From Psococerastis gibbosa (lineage: Eukaryota; Arthropoda; Insecta; Psocodea; Psocidae): a stretch of 64,000 bases of DNA. Shown here piece after piece: positions 1 to 12,717 of this stretch. Where the stretch lies: positions 10,501,419 through 10,565,418 of the forward strand of contig OZ020486.1 of assembly GCA_963971405.1 (NCBI GenBank), read 5' to 3'. The notes beneath the pieces were generated by a model, which saw only the letters and a program-made list of their open reading frames with translations, ran no database searches and was not told where the DNA came from. Each line of letters starts with the position of its first letter. Positions within the stretch are counted from its first letter, which is position 1. The translations under genes were made by a program, and so were the position numbers.

Positions 1-1535
1 TGGTTATCGCACAATATTTGCCTCAGATCCCAAGCAACGACTACTGTTCAAGTTCAGTTCGGAATGGAGTGAGTGACTGAAGTTTCATAATGGAATTTCC
101 CTAAATACCAGTGGACTGACCAGTGCCATGGTCATTGGCCAGCACAACGGTGGATTTAAGGACTGACAATTAGGTGTTGAGTTGCATGGCGGGCGACCGA
201 TAGTAGCTGAGTCCAAGACAAGAATAGCCTTAAGTGCTCAGAACACATCAGGAATGCATACCCGACAGATGAGCGGGGATGAGCTCTGGATTGAGAACTT
301 TCAGTGGGTGTCGCTGTTTAGAAAGGCATATGATGCAATGACAGTGCATGGACTGAAGTCAGGCAGCTAGGTGTCTCAACCCTACAAATCACATTCACTT
401 CACTTCACCAAATACCTAATTCAAGCCTAAGCACTACACAATGTATTTTCTTCATCTCCTCTTCTTTCTTTCCACTTCACAGACACTTCACCAGACCCTC
501 AAAAGACACCCAGCTGCCCAAAGGCATCCATATTTCTACTGTCAAAGTTTTGGATCTTATAAAATGCGACCATTTTGGGCTCCCATCCAGTAGCCCTAGC
601 GTGGCTTACAATGTTAATTTAGCAGCGTTATTGAAAATTTGAACATAGCAGAACAGAATAACTATGATGGGATTGAGAAGGCAGGACGTGGCGTTTAATA
701 AAAAGCTGGTGCAATCTAGAAATACGGAATACCTCCTTCTACTCACAAAGTGTGATCTATAGGCTTAATATTGGATGTGAAACTTGGACTGTATAAGTGA
801 AAGGAAGAACTTACTGTCAAATAGAGGCTTGAGATGAAGTGCTAAGAAAGAATCTTATGGGCAGTCAGCAGTGATAGCCGGATGGATTGCACATAAAAAT
901 ATAAAATGCCGAGCTAGAGGGGCAAATGTACGGTAATCATAGAGGGGGATTGATGAAAAGGGAGGGATAGAACAAGATACCAGGACCAAGATGTGGAGTA
1001 CCAACTTACAAGAGTAAAACTTTAACAAGGTACTAAATAAACATGGTAGGTAGGACAGCAGTCCATCGTCCTTCTTTTGTCGTGCGTTCTCTTTGAATAC
1101 GAGTATATTTCTTATACTCAGCAGCAATGGTTACTACGCTATACATTCCATACACTATACTGTCTTATCGCAATAATCCACTCCAAACACCTCGTCGCAT
1201 TCCAAACCGAAGTTAAACTAGCCTTTGTAGAACTTAGAGGCTGCCCGTTACTCATTTTGAGAAGCAATCTTTTGGAAAACAAAATAGTAGAAGCCCCAGC
1301 CCATTAAGAAGATGACCTTGCCTGGCATACATCACGAACTGTACGCAACAGCAACCAATGAACCAAATCGGTACTGAAGCTATCGAACCTTACCAATAAT
1401 AGACAGTAGCTCTGGGCGCAAAAGATCCAGTAAATCGAGAACGGTAGCGCAGTCTTCAAGTCTGCTGTAGCCTAAGGAATGTTGAAGAGACGTGAAATAT
1501 GCATTGATGCAAAAGAACATCTAGACTGTGTAAGA
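1..1535 (+). repeat. Duplicated ~1.7 kb unit, copy 1, left part
   Basis: The stretch is a close match to 13062-14615, starting from tggttatcg at base 1. The left border lies outside the window. Near 765-960 both copies can be read as a decayed LINE reverse-transcriptase tail (GCETW... then EMKC/RILWA), so the unit probably contains or is an old non-LTR element. No intact reading frame is present. The unit resumes at 7103 after a transposon insertion. Confidence 0.75.
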
Positions 1536-1685
1536 CAGGGGTCCCAAACTTTTTTGTCAGTGGCTCATTAGATTATTTTATGACTTTTTGTGGACCACCA
1601 TGGCTGTGACAGAAAAATCGTCAAATTCTAGGATCAAGATCAATTAGTTTGTGCCTAAATTTAGCCTACGTTCTAATATTTGATT

Positions 1686-2072
1686 TGTGGGGACCACTTA
1701 GTCCCACATGTGTAATAACCAGTCTGCTTCCAGCTTCACCTTTTTCCCGGTAGATGGCGCTGTTCACATTCAGATAATTCAATATTCCTCAATCTTCCTT
1801 TTACGTATTTATTTCTCTTATTCAATAATATCTTTAATCTACCCTCTGTGTCTCATCAGCTCCTTTAGCTGTGGACACAGAGTTGGTTTTTCTATATGGA
1901 AGCAGGCTGGATCAAATTCAATATTAATTGTAAGCATGTATCGTTCTCGTCTCACAGCTCATATTGTAACCACTGTGTGTTAAATTACTCTAACTTGAGT
2001 CGAAGCACTGCAATACAAACCAATTCAAGTCTACACTGCCTATTCAATTGCATCGTCCTTCGACAAGCTACA
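1686..2072 (+). repeat. 5' LTR of the CsRn1-type element
   Basis: A 387-bp terminal repeat that starts tgtggggacc and ends aagctaca. It matches 6527-6913 over its full length by eye. It would hold the promoter of the element. Confidence 0.92.
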
Positions 2073-2073
2073 T

Positions 2074-2082
2074 TGGTGACCC
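2074..2082 (+). other. Primer binding site, tRNA-Trp type
   Basis: tggtgaccc begins one base after the 5' LTR. It matches the first nine bases of the complement of the tRNA-Trp 3' end used by CsRn1-group elements. The following bases fit less well. Confidence 0.7.
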
Positions 2083-2109
2083 TCGACAACGGAACAAGCA
2101 GCCTTCCAG

Positions 2110-2425
2110 ATTCCAGCTCCAGTTCCAGTTCCAGCCAATTCCAGCCAGTTCCAGCCAATTCCAGCCAGTTCCAGTTCCAGCCAGCTCCAGTTCCAGCCAG
2201 TTCCAGTTCCAGCCAGTTCCAGCTTCCAGCCAGTTCCAGCTTCCAGCCAGTTCCAGTTCCAGCCAGTTCCAGTTCCAGCTTCCAGCCAGTTCCAGTTCCA
2301 GCCAATTCCAGTTCCAGCCAATTCCAGCCTTTTCCAGTTCCAGCCAGCTCCAGTTCCAGCCAGCTCCAGTTCCAGCCAGTTCCAGCTTCCAGCCAGTTCC
2401 AGTTCCAGCCTCCAGAACGTCTCAT
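2110..2425 (+). repeat. CCAGTTCCAG minisatellite in the gag leader
   Basis: About 315 bp of nested 6-, 12- and 18-bp units built on ccagttccag lie between the primer site and gag. The array is open in two plus frames (Ser/Gln/Phe/Pro-rich) and one minus frame (Trp/Asn/Leu/Glu-rich), which is expected of a repeat whose unit is a multiple of three. It is probably untranslated leader. Confidence 0.85.
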
Positions 2426-2496
2426 CCGGCCATAGGCGGTGGAAACCACCCCGGAGCAGCTACATTCACCGCAGCAGCACAGCCACAACCTGCAAG

Positions 2497-3342
2497 ATGC
2501 CGCAGACCACAGCCACAACCGCTACAGCTACAACTGCTACAGCCACAACACCGACACCCACGGCTACAACCAAGATGACAGGCCCTGCTAGTACGATGGC
2601 AGTCTCGGTCAAGCTTCCACCCTTCTGGACACAGTCGGCCAACCTGTCACCGGCACTGTGGTTCACTCAAGCGGAGGCTCAGTTCGCACTTGCTGGGGTC
2701 ACAATGGAAACGACGAAATATTACCACGTCCTTTCAGCGCTCGACCAAAGTACCCTCAGCGAGATCTCAGATTTGTTAGCTGCCCCAGTACCAGTAAACC
2801 CATACACTGAGCTAAAAACGCAGTTAATCCAACGAATGAGTCTTCCAGCAAGCAGTCGCATTCAGCTACTAATGTCGGAAGACATAGGGGACAAAACTCC
2901 CAGCTCTTTTCTCCGGAGACTGCGGGCCCTCGCAGAGAAAGCCATATCAGACTCGGTTTTACGCACCATTTGGACGTCTCGCCTCCCGCACGCTATACAA
3001 TTGGCAATCATCGGTCATGATCACCTGTCACTAGGTGACGTCGCGAACCTCGCCGACAAGATGGCCACCATCAATTCAGCAACACGTGACCGGATTCTTG
3101 AGTGCACAATGGCCCCTGTGGACCTATTGAAGACGTTAACAGAGAACGTCGCGGCTCTACAGGCACAGTTCGCCGACAGATACGGACAACGTGCCACACA
3201 GCCACGATTCCAGCGCCAGTTCCGTTCACCAGCGCCTAAACAAGACCCAACTTGGTGTTTTTACCACCAAACCTATGGGAGGAAGGCCAGAAAGTGCCAG
3301 CAGCCATGCAGATTTCCGAAAAACGACGATCGCAGCCAGTAA
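2497..3342 (+). CDS. gag protein of the CsRn1-type element
   Basis: About 281 residues. A Thr/Ala-rich start (from an ACA/GCT-rich stretch) is followed by the capsid-like region typical of the group (KLPPFW...WFTQAEAQF...[11 protein letters not shown]). A CHCC knuckle lies near the end ([18 protein letters not shown]). The start at 2497 is the first methionine in frame after the minisatellite; the methionine just before MTGPAST is also possible. The frame overlaps pol by 91 bases in the -1 register, the arrangement by which this family is known to make Gag-Pol. Confidence 0.85.
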   Translation: MPQTTATTATATTATATTPTPTATTKMTGPASTMAVSVKLPPFWTQSANLSPALWFTQAEAQFALAGVTMETTKYYHVLSALDQSTLSEISDLLAAPVPVNPYTELKTQLIQRMSLPASSRIQLLMSEDIGDKTPSSFLRRLRALAEKAISDSVLRTIWTSRLPHAIQLAIIGHDHLSLGDVANLADKMATINSATRDRILECTMAPVDLLKTLTENVAALQAQFADRYGQRATQPRFQRQFRSPAPKQDPTWCFYHQTYGRKARKCQQPCRFPKNDDRSQ

Positions 3343-6300
3343 AGGCAGGGCCTGCCTGCGCCACTACACACCTGCTTAAAACCTCACATCGCCTTCTTAT
3401 CACGGACCCTTGCACCAAGATACGTTATCTCATTGACACAGGGTCCGACATCTGCGTTTTTCCACGTGCCCGTCTCAACCTACCGCTCCGTCGTACTCAA
3501 CTCGAGCTGACTGCCGCCAATGGCACAATCATCAATACGTACGGAACAACAGCTCAACAACTGGACCTGGGATTACGACGCAGTTTCCGTTGGAATTTCA
3601 TCATTGCCGATGTCACGCAACCCATCATCGGTGCAGACTTTCTCGCAGCCTCTAATTTGCTGGTGGATCTCCAGAACTCAAAGCTGATCGACGGGACAAC
3701 GCATCGCAAGGCGAACCTGTGTCAAAGCCCCTCCAAGCAACCTAGCGTTTCTACCTTAACAATACCGCACAGTACCCCGGCCAGTCTAAAAGTAATAATT
3801 GAGGAGTTTAGCGACCTCACGCGGCCGAGACAACCCACAGACCAGGTCAAACACTCCACGGTCCACTACATTAGAACGACAGACGGACCTCCCGTCTCCG
3901 CTCGCCCACGCCGGTTGGCCCCGGACAAGTTTATTATCGCCAAAAAGGAGTTCAACGACATGATCCAGACCGGCGTATGTCGTCCGTCCGACAGCCCATG
4001 GGCCTCACCATTACACCTAGTACCTAAAAGCGACCATTCATGGCGCCCATGCGGGGACTACAGACGGCTCAATGCTCGAACAATTCCTGACGCGTACCCA
4101 GTCCGCCACATCGCAGATTTCAGTGCAGAATTGCGAGGAAAAACCGTATTCAGCAAAATAGACCTGGTCAAAGCATTCACCCAGATACCAGTTTCCAATG
4201 GTGACATTCCAAAGACAGCAATAAATACTCCGTTCGGCCTTTTCGAATTCCCATTCATGACATTCGGTCTTCGCAATGCTGCTCAAACCTTCCAACGCTT
4301 CATGGATAACATCCTACGCGACCTCCCGTGGGCATATTCATACATCGACGACGTACTGGTTGCATCGAGTGATAAGCAGGAGCACGAATCACACCTACGT
4401 CAACTCTTCCAACGATTCCGAGAATATGGCCTAGTCATTAATCCTAGCAAGTGTACCCTCGGCGTTGGGTCAATCAGCTTTCTTGGTTACCTCGTGTCAG
4501 CAGAAGGCACACAAGCCCTACCAGACAGGGTAAAGGCACTCACTGAATACCCTCTTCCAAAGACATTCAAAGATCTACGCCGTTTCCTTGGCATGATTAA
4601 CTACTACCGCCGGTTCCTACCAAATGCAGCCAACGAACAAGCACCACTCAACACGTTGTTATCTGGAGACAAGGTAAAAGGGAACGCTACGATACCATGG
4701 ACAACAAAGCTTACCGAAGCTTTCAGCTCATGCAAACACAGTCTGGCACGCATCACCCTACTCGCGCATCCAGATCATACGGCTCCGATTGCACTAGTCA
4801 CAGATGCATCAGACACCAGTATCGGAGCTACAGTCCAACAACGGATCAACGATCATTGGCAGCCATTGGCATTCTTCTCGCAGAAACTTAAAGAAAACCA
4901 ACGAACATGGTCCGCCTACGATCGCGAATTGCTTGCGGTACACGACGCCATTCGTCATTTCCGTTACCTGCTAGAAGCGCGCGCTTTTGTCGTGTATACC
5001 GATCACAAACCGTTGACGCACGCTTTTCAGAATCCAAAAACAAGTTGCTCACCTCGCCAAATGCGGCAAATGGAATTCGTCTCTCAATTCACCACGGACA
5101 TCCAATACATCGCTGGGCAGGACAACTTGGCCGCTGATGCATTCTCAAGAATCGAAGCAATCTCTACTCCCGTATCTCCTGAGCAACTTTCTTCTGCTCA
5201 GAAAGACGACAGAGAACTCAAAGAGCTTCGGTCCAGTAGAAAGACGTCCCTCATCCTCGTTGATGTTCCCATTCCGGGCTCTGATTCAGTCCTTACGTGC
5301 GATTCTAGTCAAGACATACAACGCCCATTTGTGCCCAAACCATTACGTCGACAACTGTTCGAGCACCTACACAGCCTACATCACCCAGGAATAGCAGCGT
5401 CTGCTAACCTGGTTGCCCAACGCTACATATGGCCTTCTATCCGTAAGGATTGCCGCGCTTGGGCTCGTCTGTGTGTCAACTGTCAATTGTCCAAGATACA
5501 TCGACACACCCTCACTGCGATTGGAACCTTTACTCAGCCTGACCGACGGTTTCAGCACATACACCTCGACATTGTAGGCCCATTACCACCGTCGGAAGGC
5601 TACACGTATTTGTTAACACTCGTTGACCGTTTCACGCGATGGCCGGAAGCCGCTCCTATAATGAACATCACCGCCGAAAACGTCGCCAGAACCCTCATTT
5701 CCTGCTGGATCAGCCGGTTTGGGTGCCCGGAGACAATTACTACAGATCGCGGCCGACAGTTTGAGAGCCATTTGTTTGCTGACCTGGCCCGATTATGCGG
5801 ATTTCACCATGCACGGACTACCAGTTACCACCCTGCATCCAACGGCATGGTAGAGCGTATGCACCGCTCACTCAAAGCCTCCATTATGTGTCATGCCAAT
5901 GACAAATGGACGGAAGCCCTTCCGCTAGTTTTACTGGGCATGCGCGCCACTCTTAAGAAAGATCTTCAAGCTTCTCCAGCAGATCTGGTCTATGGTGAAC
6001 CATTAAAACTACCAGGACAGATGCTGACAACTCCTCCTTCAAATCAGAGTCCGGCGGACACTCTCATCTCACTTCGAAGGAAATTCGACTCACTACGCCC
6101 CACTCGCGTCAAGAGACACGGGGCTCATCAAACATTCATCCCACAAGACCTTGCCAAGGCCACGCACGTTTTCGTGAGACAAGACCACGTCCGTGCTTCC
6201 CTCGAACGTCCTTATGCGGGACCATTCCCTGTGTTAAGTCGCACCGACAAAACAGTTACGATTTCAAGCCGCGGTCGTGCGGTTACTGTATCAATGGACA

Positions 6301-6515
6301 GGGTCAAGCCGGCCTACATTAATGCCAGTACAGACGAACCGTCTCACCAGTCTACGATCAACCCCCCGCATCAGCATCCTGCTCAAGATAAACCTCAGGA
6401 GAAGGTCTCCTCACCACTTCCTGCCACTGACGTCGTGCCGACACCACCGACTCGCACCACTCGCTCAGGTCGTCACGTCCACGTTCCACGACATTTCTCC
6501 GACTTCCAGTCTTAG
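3252..6515 (+). CDS. pol polyprotein of the CsRn1-type element
   Basis: About 1087 residues. Domains in order: aspartic protease (LIDTGSD near residue 60); reverse transcriptase ([34 protein letters not shown]; about 235-410); RNase H ([23 protein letters not shown]; about 510-630); and integrase with an H/C zinc-binding region (HPGI...CVNCQ) and a D-D-E core ([31 protein letters not shown]). Length and order fit a complete pol with no envelope gene after it. The frame ends 11 bases before the 3' LTR, leaving only a purine tract. Confidence 0.93.
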   Translation: MVFLPPNLWEEGQKVPAAMQISEKRRSQPVKAGPACATTHLLKTSHRLLITDPCTKIRYLIDTGSDICVFPRARLNLPLRRTQLELTAANGTIINTYGTTAQQLDLGLRRSFRWNFIIADVTQPIIGADFLAASNLLVDLQNSKLIDGTTHRKANLCQSPSKQPSVSTLTIPHSTPASLKVIIEEFSDLTRPRQPTDQVKHSTVHYIRTTDGPPVSARPRRLAPDKFIIAKKEFNDMIQTGVCRPSDSPWASPLHLVPKSDHSWRPCGDYRRLNARTIPDAYPVRHIADFSAELRGKTVFSKIDLVKAFTQIPVSNGDIPKTAINTPFGLFEFPFMTFGLRNAAQTFQRFMDNILRDLPWAYSYIDDVLVASSDKQEHESHLRQLFQRFREYGLVINPSKCTLGVGSISFLGYLVSAEGTQALPDRVKALTEYPLPKTFKDLRRFLGMINYYRRFLPNAANEQAPLNTLLSGDKVKGNATIPWTTKLTEAFSSCKHSLARITLLAHPDHTAPIALVTDASDTSIGATVQQRINDHWQPLAFFSQKLKENQRTWSAYDRELLAVHDAIRHFRYLLEARAFVVYTDHKPLTHAFQNPKTSCSPRQMRQMEFVSQFTTDIQYIAGQDNLAADAFSRIEAISTPVSPEQLSSAQKDDRELKELRSSRKTSLILVDVPIPGSDSVLTCDSSQDIQRPFVPKPLRRQLFEHLHSLHHPGIAASANLVAQRYIWPSIRKDCRAWARLCVNCQLSKIHRHTLTAIGTFTQPDRRFQHIHLDIVGPLPPSEGYTYLLTLVDRFTRWPEAAPIMNITAENVARTLISCWISRFGCPETITTDRGRQFESHLFADLARLCGFHHARTTSYHPASNGMVERMHRSLKASIMCHANDKWTEALPLVLLGMRATLKKDLQASPADLVYGEPLKLPGQMLTTPPSNQSPADTLISLRRKFDSLRPTRVKRHGAHQTFIPQDLAKATHVFVRQDHVRASLERPYAGPFPVLSRTDKTVTISSRGRAVTVSMDRVKPAYINASTDEPSHQSTINPPHQHPAQDKPQEKVSSPLPATDVVPTPPTRTTRSGRHVHVPRHFSDFQS

Positions 6516-6526
6516 GAGGGGGGTAA

Positions 6527-6913
6527 TGTGGGGACCACTTAGTCCCACATGTGTAATAACCAGTCTGCTTCCAGCTTCACCTTTTTCCCGGTAGATGGCG
6601 CTGTTCACATTCAGATAATTCAATATTCCTCAATCTTCCTTTTACGTATTTATTTCTCTTATTCAATAATATCTTTAATCTACCCTCTGTGTCTCATCAG
6701 CTCCTTTAGCTGTGGACACAGAGTTGGTTTTTCTATATGGAAGCAGGCTGGATCAAATTCAATATTAATTGTAAGCATGTATCGTTCTCGTCTCACAGCT
6801 CATATTGTAACCACTGTGTGTTAAATTACTCTAACTTGAGTCGAAGCACTGCAATACAAACCAATTCAAGTCTACACTGCCTATTCAATTGCATCGTCCT
6901 TCGACAAGCTACA
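6527..6913 (+). repeat. 3' LTR of the CsRn1-type element
   Basis: It is the same length as the 5' LTR and appears identical. A polypurine tract (aggagggggg, 6514-6523) ends three bases before it, as expected for plus-strand priming. Confidence 0.92.
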
Positions 6914-7102
6914 GATTAAATGTTTGGGACTGACATCGGTTAGATTTTATATTTCAGTGTCGAACTTACTGTATTTTACTTCTAATTTTTAATAACTCAG
7001 CTGTTTTATTTTCTTATTTCTTACTTTGTTCCGTGGACCACCTGATATACTGTATGTCTGTGGACCACCGATGGTCCATGCACCACAGTTTGGGAACCCC
7101 TG

Positions 7103-7230
7103 ATGTAAGACATTACCCATTTCAAGTTTCCTACTAAACTAGGTGTTTGAGGTCCTTCAGCCGAAAATTCGATATAATAGTGTTCCTGACACAGCGCCGG
7201 CGCGTGAATATTGTTAGCTCGTGCTACGAG
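7103..7230 (+). repeat. Duplicated unit, copy 1, right part
   Basis: The match to copy 2 resumes (taggtgtttgaggtccttc versus taggtgcttgaggcccttc near 14675) and ends near ttagctcgtg, where copy 2 also diverges. Confidence 0.65.
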
Positions 7231-7820
7231 ATCATTGCTTGTTTTAAGTATTTGCATACAGAAATTAAAATGTAAAGGAACATGGTGGAATGTGATCAGT
7301 TTAAAAAGAAATCGGGAGACATTCAATGTCACAGAATGTCACATTGGGAATGTAGTCGGTGTCAGCAAAAGCTATAGATGTGTTTATCTCAAAACGACAT
7401 TATGCAAGTTAACACCTTTATATAACTTGTGTCTTCAATTAGCCTATTAGGCTAAATTCAGTTTAAACCATTGACCAAGCACATATCCATGGCAAATGTA
7501 GTTAAAACGCTAAATGCGAATTACAATAACAACTAAAAAAATACAATGTGTAAACAAAATTTCGACTTGGGCTTATACATTTTTATTTCTAATGAACAAT
7601 GACTTCACCTTGGGATATGGTATAGCCTAGTAATGTCATATAGGATCAACAACGTAATACACGAGTGGATGAAGGCAATATTAATTTTAAGTGGATTATA
7701 TATTTTAATAATGATAGTTAACACCATTTTCTCGTGTATTAAATTATTGCATTGAGTATTTATTACAATTATCAAGGCAAGCGAAAATGTAGGCTCACAA
7801 TTTCATGCAGTAGGAAGAAC
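7231..7820. other. AT-rich DNA without recognisable features
   Basis: No open frame, splice-flanked exon or repeat end was recognised here. Confidence 0.5.
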
Positions 7821-8151
7821 CAGGGGCTCCGGGTTTTGAAAATTCGAGTAGCGCAAAGCTAGCCAAAATTAACTACCGCAGATATCAGACCAGGCAAAAA
7901 GACACTGAACAGATATTAACCCCATCCAAATGTTTTGATAGTTTTGATCAGAATCAATTTTTTTTTTTTTTTTTTTTTTTTTAAATATTCAATACTATTA
8001 AGATTGCTTATTTACAAAATACCTAGGTATTATAATTATAGGTAAGAAGTCAGGATTAAACAGCCATTGATAGTAAAAAGCGCACATTTTCCGGATGGGG
8101 CAATAAAATAGTACAAGCCCCCCCCCCGCCTCCTCTTGCTTGGCGCCCCTG
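7821..8151. mobile_element. hAT-like miniature element
   Basis: The ends are caggggctcc and ggcgcccctg. The flanks ggaagaac (7813-7820) and gggtgaac (8152-8159) agree at 6 of 8 bases, so it is a decayed 8-bp duplication. A long poly-T run (about 7960-7982) and a C run near the right end lie inside. There is no coding sequence. Confidence 0.5.
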
Positions 8152-10640
8152 GGGTGAACAACATTTATCATATTCAGTTTTTATAAACAATTAACAACAA
8201 CAATGCACGATATCTACAGCTGTTACTAGATATTTAAATATTCATTTTTTTTAACAATTTGTACCGTACGAATCAAACAACAGCAGACAAAAAGACACCA
8301 AGAAATATTTTGCACTTAAATACAGTAGAACTTCACAGATGGTAAGGCAGACATTTAAACAAAAGTTCATAATGTCCTCCACTCATTTCAAGGTGAGCCT
8401 GGTTCAAAGAGAGCACCAAACTTCGTAGACGACGAGCGGGGACGCTTATACAATAGTTGATGAATACGAATGAACGTGGAAGAATGGTGGCAGGACGGCA
8501 AAATATAATGTAAATAAGGTGACATACAAGAAGTTACAATTGACAAAAACGAAACAATGTTTCCGATTAGCATCATTATTACTACTGTACCATTTATTAA
8601 CATCAACTTCACTTAATAATTATAATGCTTCACACATGCTTGCTGCTTAATAAATAATGCTTCACGCAATAGGTACCGTATGCTATCAGATCCTGTTATA
8701 TGGTCACATTGCAGACTTAAATTCTCAAGTAAAAGCCCCAAACTATCCATCCTGAGTGCCTACGCTTTATATTGATTCCTCCGAAATTTTTTTTGAGTGG
8801 CAATTTTTATTTATTAAATTCCAATAACATTTGAAGTTCTCTTAGCCCAGTCCTGCCCAATCTCTGCTATCAGTTAAGGCATTGAGGACCTAGTCGTTAA
8901 GGCATGGCAGCCTATTTTTTATGCTAGTAACAGAACAAAAAAGTCCTTATTATTTATTATTTATTTATTATAATCTGTACATTGCATGGCCAATGCTTCA
9001 AAGCCGCATGTGGCGCGGGTCCCTATTGGGAACTTGCGCCAGGAAATTGGGGATGTTTACCAATTATAGGGGTATCTGCTCTGCTGTGTAAGTAGTGGGG
9101 GGGGGGAAGGTTAAATGTTGAAGAAGAGGCCGGATGCTCTTAGGAACAGTATGATATGTGTGATCTGTGGCTGTTGTTTTGTTTCCTAGCGCTTCGGAGA
9201 GGGAGGAGGGAGCTCGTAGGACGGAGGTTCGTTGGACCGAGTAGATTGAGCAGTCGAGAAGAGGGCGAGATAAAATTTTACTAAACACGCAGATTTGGGT
9301 TCCATTTTTTTTAAATATTAATTGTTGAAATGTTCATATTTGGCTCTTTGGCTAAAAAGTTTACAAACCACTGGCCCAGCTGATCGTCATATAAAGAGGG
9401 ACAAAAGCATCAGTAACTTCTTGCAGCCATATTAGCATTGGAGAAAATTTCATTCAAATTTTTACTTTTGGATCCTCATCCCCATCCTTGAAGTATTGGA
9501 CATTACAGACATTACAGGTTAAACCCTTAATTAGTTTAATGTATTGTATTCCAAAGTCATTAAATTGAGTTAACATTGATTGTACAAATGGCCCTCCCTG
9601 AAATTTTGATTTTGATAACGATGAAAATTTGACAGGAAAGGAGGCTCCGGAAGATCGCTTTTATACACGTAGACAAGAAAACGAATGGGCGTACTCCGGG
9701 AAACATCACTGAGATTTCTGTGCAAATGGAATCAAACCCACCCATAATTGGCACTTTTCAGAGCCATTCCTGACGGGAACGAAAAAATTGGAAAAACCTG
9801 TACCTGATTAATTATTAATTTCCCCCCCCCCCCCCGTTCAGCAATGACTTTTGTCAGTTTAGTGATGGGCTCGTAGTGTATTCCTGCTCGATCGTGAGCA
9901 TGCGGATTCAAATATGCGACAAACAGTCCCGTAAACTCCCTGTGTGTCCCATAACTTATCAGCAGGCATAAGTTCGCAATAGCGGCATTTTTATTTAATT
10001 ATTCTCTGGTGAACTTCGACCGGATTTGTGGCACACACAGAGAGATCTAGGATACTTCACATGACAAATTGTAGAGTAGAATTGGCCATGTTGCACATCG
10101 ATTGCTAGAGTCTGGGCGACCGCATTAAGTAGTTACTTCCTAACTCACCTAGTGCACCTCCCACAAAATAGTGGAGCAATTTTCAGGTGTTCGAATGCGA
10201 ACACGCACGATTGAGTGCAGTTGAAAGGGATACACTAAAGGTAAATACATTGGATTAAACAAGAGAAATTCTAACCCATTAATAATTAATTAGCCGGCTT
10301 CGGTGAGGGGGCAGATTCACAGGGGGGTAAATGAGTAAATTCATAGAAAAATTCATAAGATACCTAGTAAAAAAAATGGATATACAGTAACTCAAATTTT
10401 CAACAAAAAAATTACCTTTTAAACGTATAAAAAACTTGTGACCCCCCCCCCCCCCTAAATTTACCGCTGGATGTTTTGGTGCTTGTACTCGTGCGAGTCT
10501 CACTACACACCATGCTACCGGAGACATGTCGTTACTCAACACAATTGATGCTATTAAGTTAATTAGGGACTGAAGAGGTAAATATGATGCATTCTTTAAA
10601 TTGTTTCTACTCGATTTATCATTAAAAAGAAAAAAATCAT
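8152..10640. other. Gene-poor AT-rich DNA with one SINE tail
   Basis: At about 8924-8975 there is a short piece like the 3' tail of the tRNA-Glu SINE (agtaacagaacaaaaaagtc). Homopolymer C/G runs occur near 9098, 9822 and 10442. I see no gene. The short frames here have no recognisable product. Confidence 0.4.
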
Positions 10641-10645
10641 TATAA

Positions 10646-11068
10646 TAGGGGTATTCAATGTCCGGTATTTAGCATGCTAAGCTGTGTTAAATATGTTAAT
10701 TCGAGAATCCCACTCTCGATCGTAAATTATAAAAATGGAACTCGGGGTTCGCATAATCCATCGTTAATGTAAATTTGAACATACATTTGTGTAGAGCGGC
10801 CGCGGCCATTTAAATGTCATTATAGTTTTTTATTGTTTATCAGCAGATATTTAGAGTGTGAGGGGTTAGTTTTGAATGATTTTTTATTTTGTCATACATT
10901 TTATTTATATTTATTATTTACTCGTATTTAAATTTTATGAGAAATAATTTGTTGATTTTAAATTTTAGCAAAACTTAAGACTTATGCCTATCTTCACGAT
11001 GTTTACATTTCCGAATTTAAAATTTTGAGCACATATAATTTGCTGAATGACACAGTGAATACCCCTTA
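10646..11068. mobile_element. Possible TIR element with aggggtattc ends
   Basis: aggggtattcaatg at the left is mirrored by cagtgaatacccct at the right, about 420 bp apart. No convincing target duplication was found. The same terminal motif bounds the element at 38532-39285, which suggests one family. Confidence 0.4.
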
Positions 11069-12110
11069 TTACTATTTTAAGGTTTCACTGGCGACAGAAA
11101 AGAGTATAGAGTGACCAATCGTGGGCCAACTGATTTTTGGCATAGGACACCAAACTGATTGATATGCCTGGAATTAATTAAAAATTTTGATTCATTTTTA
11201 GCAAATTACAAAAAAAGTGGCAGCCTAGTATACCCCCGGACCCCCAAAATGTCACGGGAGGGGGGGGGGGGTTGTTCCAGGTTTTTCATGCTTTTTACAT
11301 GACTGCTGTCAACCGATAAAGGTCTACGTAGCAAGAAAAAGTCATAATAACGATAAATATATTAAAAAATGACGCGAAAAGAACATTTCTCCAGGGTGAT
11401 TTTAACCCATCATTTCAAGTTAAGTGATTTGATGACCCTCATTTAAATTAGTATTTTTTTTTAAGCCGATTTTCTAGGGAAATATCGTAGGTAGAGCCGT
11501 CAAAAATATCCTTCAAACTAGCAAAAATGCCCCTCTACATTACAATATATAGCGCGCCTATGATATGTGGCCTTCACTTACACCAATAATTGGCCACAGT
11601 TTTGGAACATCATGTCTTCGCGACTAACACACCACGTTTATTGTACAAATTAACAGGCTACTTGACAATTTTTGAAAACCTATTACCTAGCCTATAATGC
11701 ATTAGGAGATTTATTTTTATTTTATGCACGTTAAAATCAATTTAAGTTTGATGGTTAACGTGACTAGTATGCGACGCCATCCGTGACGGCCGCCGTAGCT
11801 GTAGCATTAATATAATACGTATTTATTTTATTTATATTATATATTATATATTATATATTATTTTACCATTTAAAAAAAAACTCCCCCCAACCTGCAGATA
11901 CCTACCCCATTCTTATACTGATAATTTTGTGTGCATTTTTGGTCACCCTACGCATTGGGTGCCTCAAGTGGGCTATAAGCTATTTGGACCTTAAAACACA
12001 AAGCACCACTTTGACTGGTAGGAAACTTAACAGGGAAATCCTAACCAACCCCACATCATGTCTCACACGATCCAAGTAGTCCGTGTCATAAGCATATTCT
12101 ACATCTAACC
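11069..12110. other. AT-rich DNA, simple repeats only
   Basis: It holds a G run (about 11260-11272) and a TATAT/ATTATA stretch (about 11830-11862). No gene or full element was recognised. Confidence 0.4.
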
Positions 12111-12717
12111 CAGCGGCGTAGTCAGAAATTTTTTTATTTGGGGGGGGGGGGGTGTCCAGTTTTCATCAACATCATCTAATTAGGGACATGATCTTAATTT
12201 TCCTTGCCCAGGCACCCGAGGGTCGGGAGGCCGAAGGCGGGTCCGGGGGTCTCGGGGAAGGGTTTTGAAAAAAAGTAGACCTGAAATTGTGGAGTTTTAC
12301 ACATTTAGATGTCTTGTAACGTATTCAAATAACGTTTAGGTTTTACAGCCGAATAATAGTAGGCCTACTGCAAGAAAGAGCGGGCCGGGAGTCACCCTCG
12401 GGGGAATTATTTTTAAAAGGAATAGGCCCAAAGTAATGGAATTTGCGCACTTTGAAAGCTCTTATGTTTCTATTTCACATGAGAAGAATATTACAGCTAA
12501 CAAGGGGCTACCCCGGGGAACGTTCTTTAAAATCGGCAAAAAAAATTGATTTTGCAGACAATAACTTTATTAACAAAACTGTAAACAGGGGGACCGGGGT
12601 CTCCCCGTGGAATTTTTTTGAATATAAATATCCGATAAATGTGGTGTTTTGCTAAAAAAAATTTTTTTTGGGGGGTCCAGCCCCAACTGACCCCCCCCCC
12701 CCTTGGCTGCGCCACTG
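12111..12717. mobile_element. hAT-like element related to the 18413 family
   Basis: The left end is cagcggcgtagtc plus a G tract; the right end is a C tract plus ttggctgcgccactg. Inside, on the minus strand, is the module seen in the 18413-19654 element: a tract like aatgtgtaaaactccac followed by a ccccgagacccccgg-like tract. The target duplication is not clean (tctaacc lies next to the left end but four bases away from the right end). Confidence 0.5.

Larger units (their letters stand above)
1686..6913 (+). mobile_element. Ty3/gypsy LTR retrotransposon, CsRn1-type
   Basis: It has two 387-bp direct repeats at its ends (TG...CA), a 4-bp target duplication GATT (1682-1685 and 6914-6917), a tRNA-Trp-type primer site and long gag and pol frames. 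The gag end carries a CHCC knuckle (C-x3-H...C-x3-C) rather than the usual CCHC, which with the primer site is the mark of the CsRn1 group. The two LTRs look identical by eye, so the insertion is recent. The element looks whole; I see no break in its long frames. It sits inside the hAT element at 1536-7102. Confidence 0.92.
1536..7102. mobile_element. hAT-type non-autonomous element (interrupted by an LTR element)
   Basis: The ends are inverted: caggggtcccaaac at the left and gtttgggaacccctg at the right. The flanks are gtgtaaga (1528-1535) and atgtaaga (7103-7110), an 8-bp target duplication with one mismatch. Removing the LTR element leaves about 340 bp without coding sequence. The second copy of the surrounding unit carries the unoccupied site gtgtaaga at about 14611-14618, which confirms the borders. 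Confidence 0.8.

Noticed and set aside
1985-2518. Long Trp/Asn/Leu/Glu-rich minus-strand frame over the minisatellite.
   Set aside because: It is the reverse reading of a multiple-of-three repeat, not a gene.
10320-10469. A hAT-like pair of ends (cagggggg and taaatttaccgctg).
   Set aside because: The flanking eight bases do not match and the inverted ends pair poorly.
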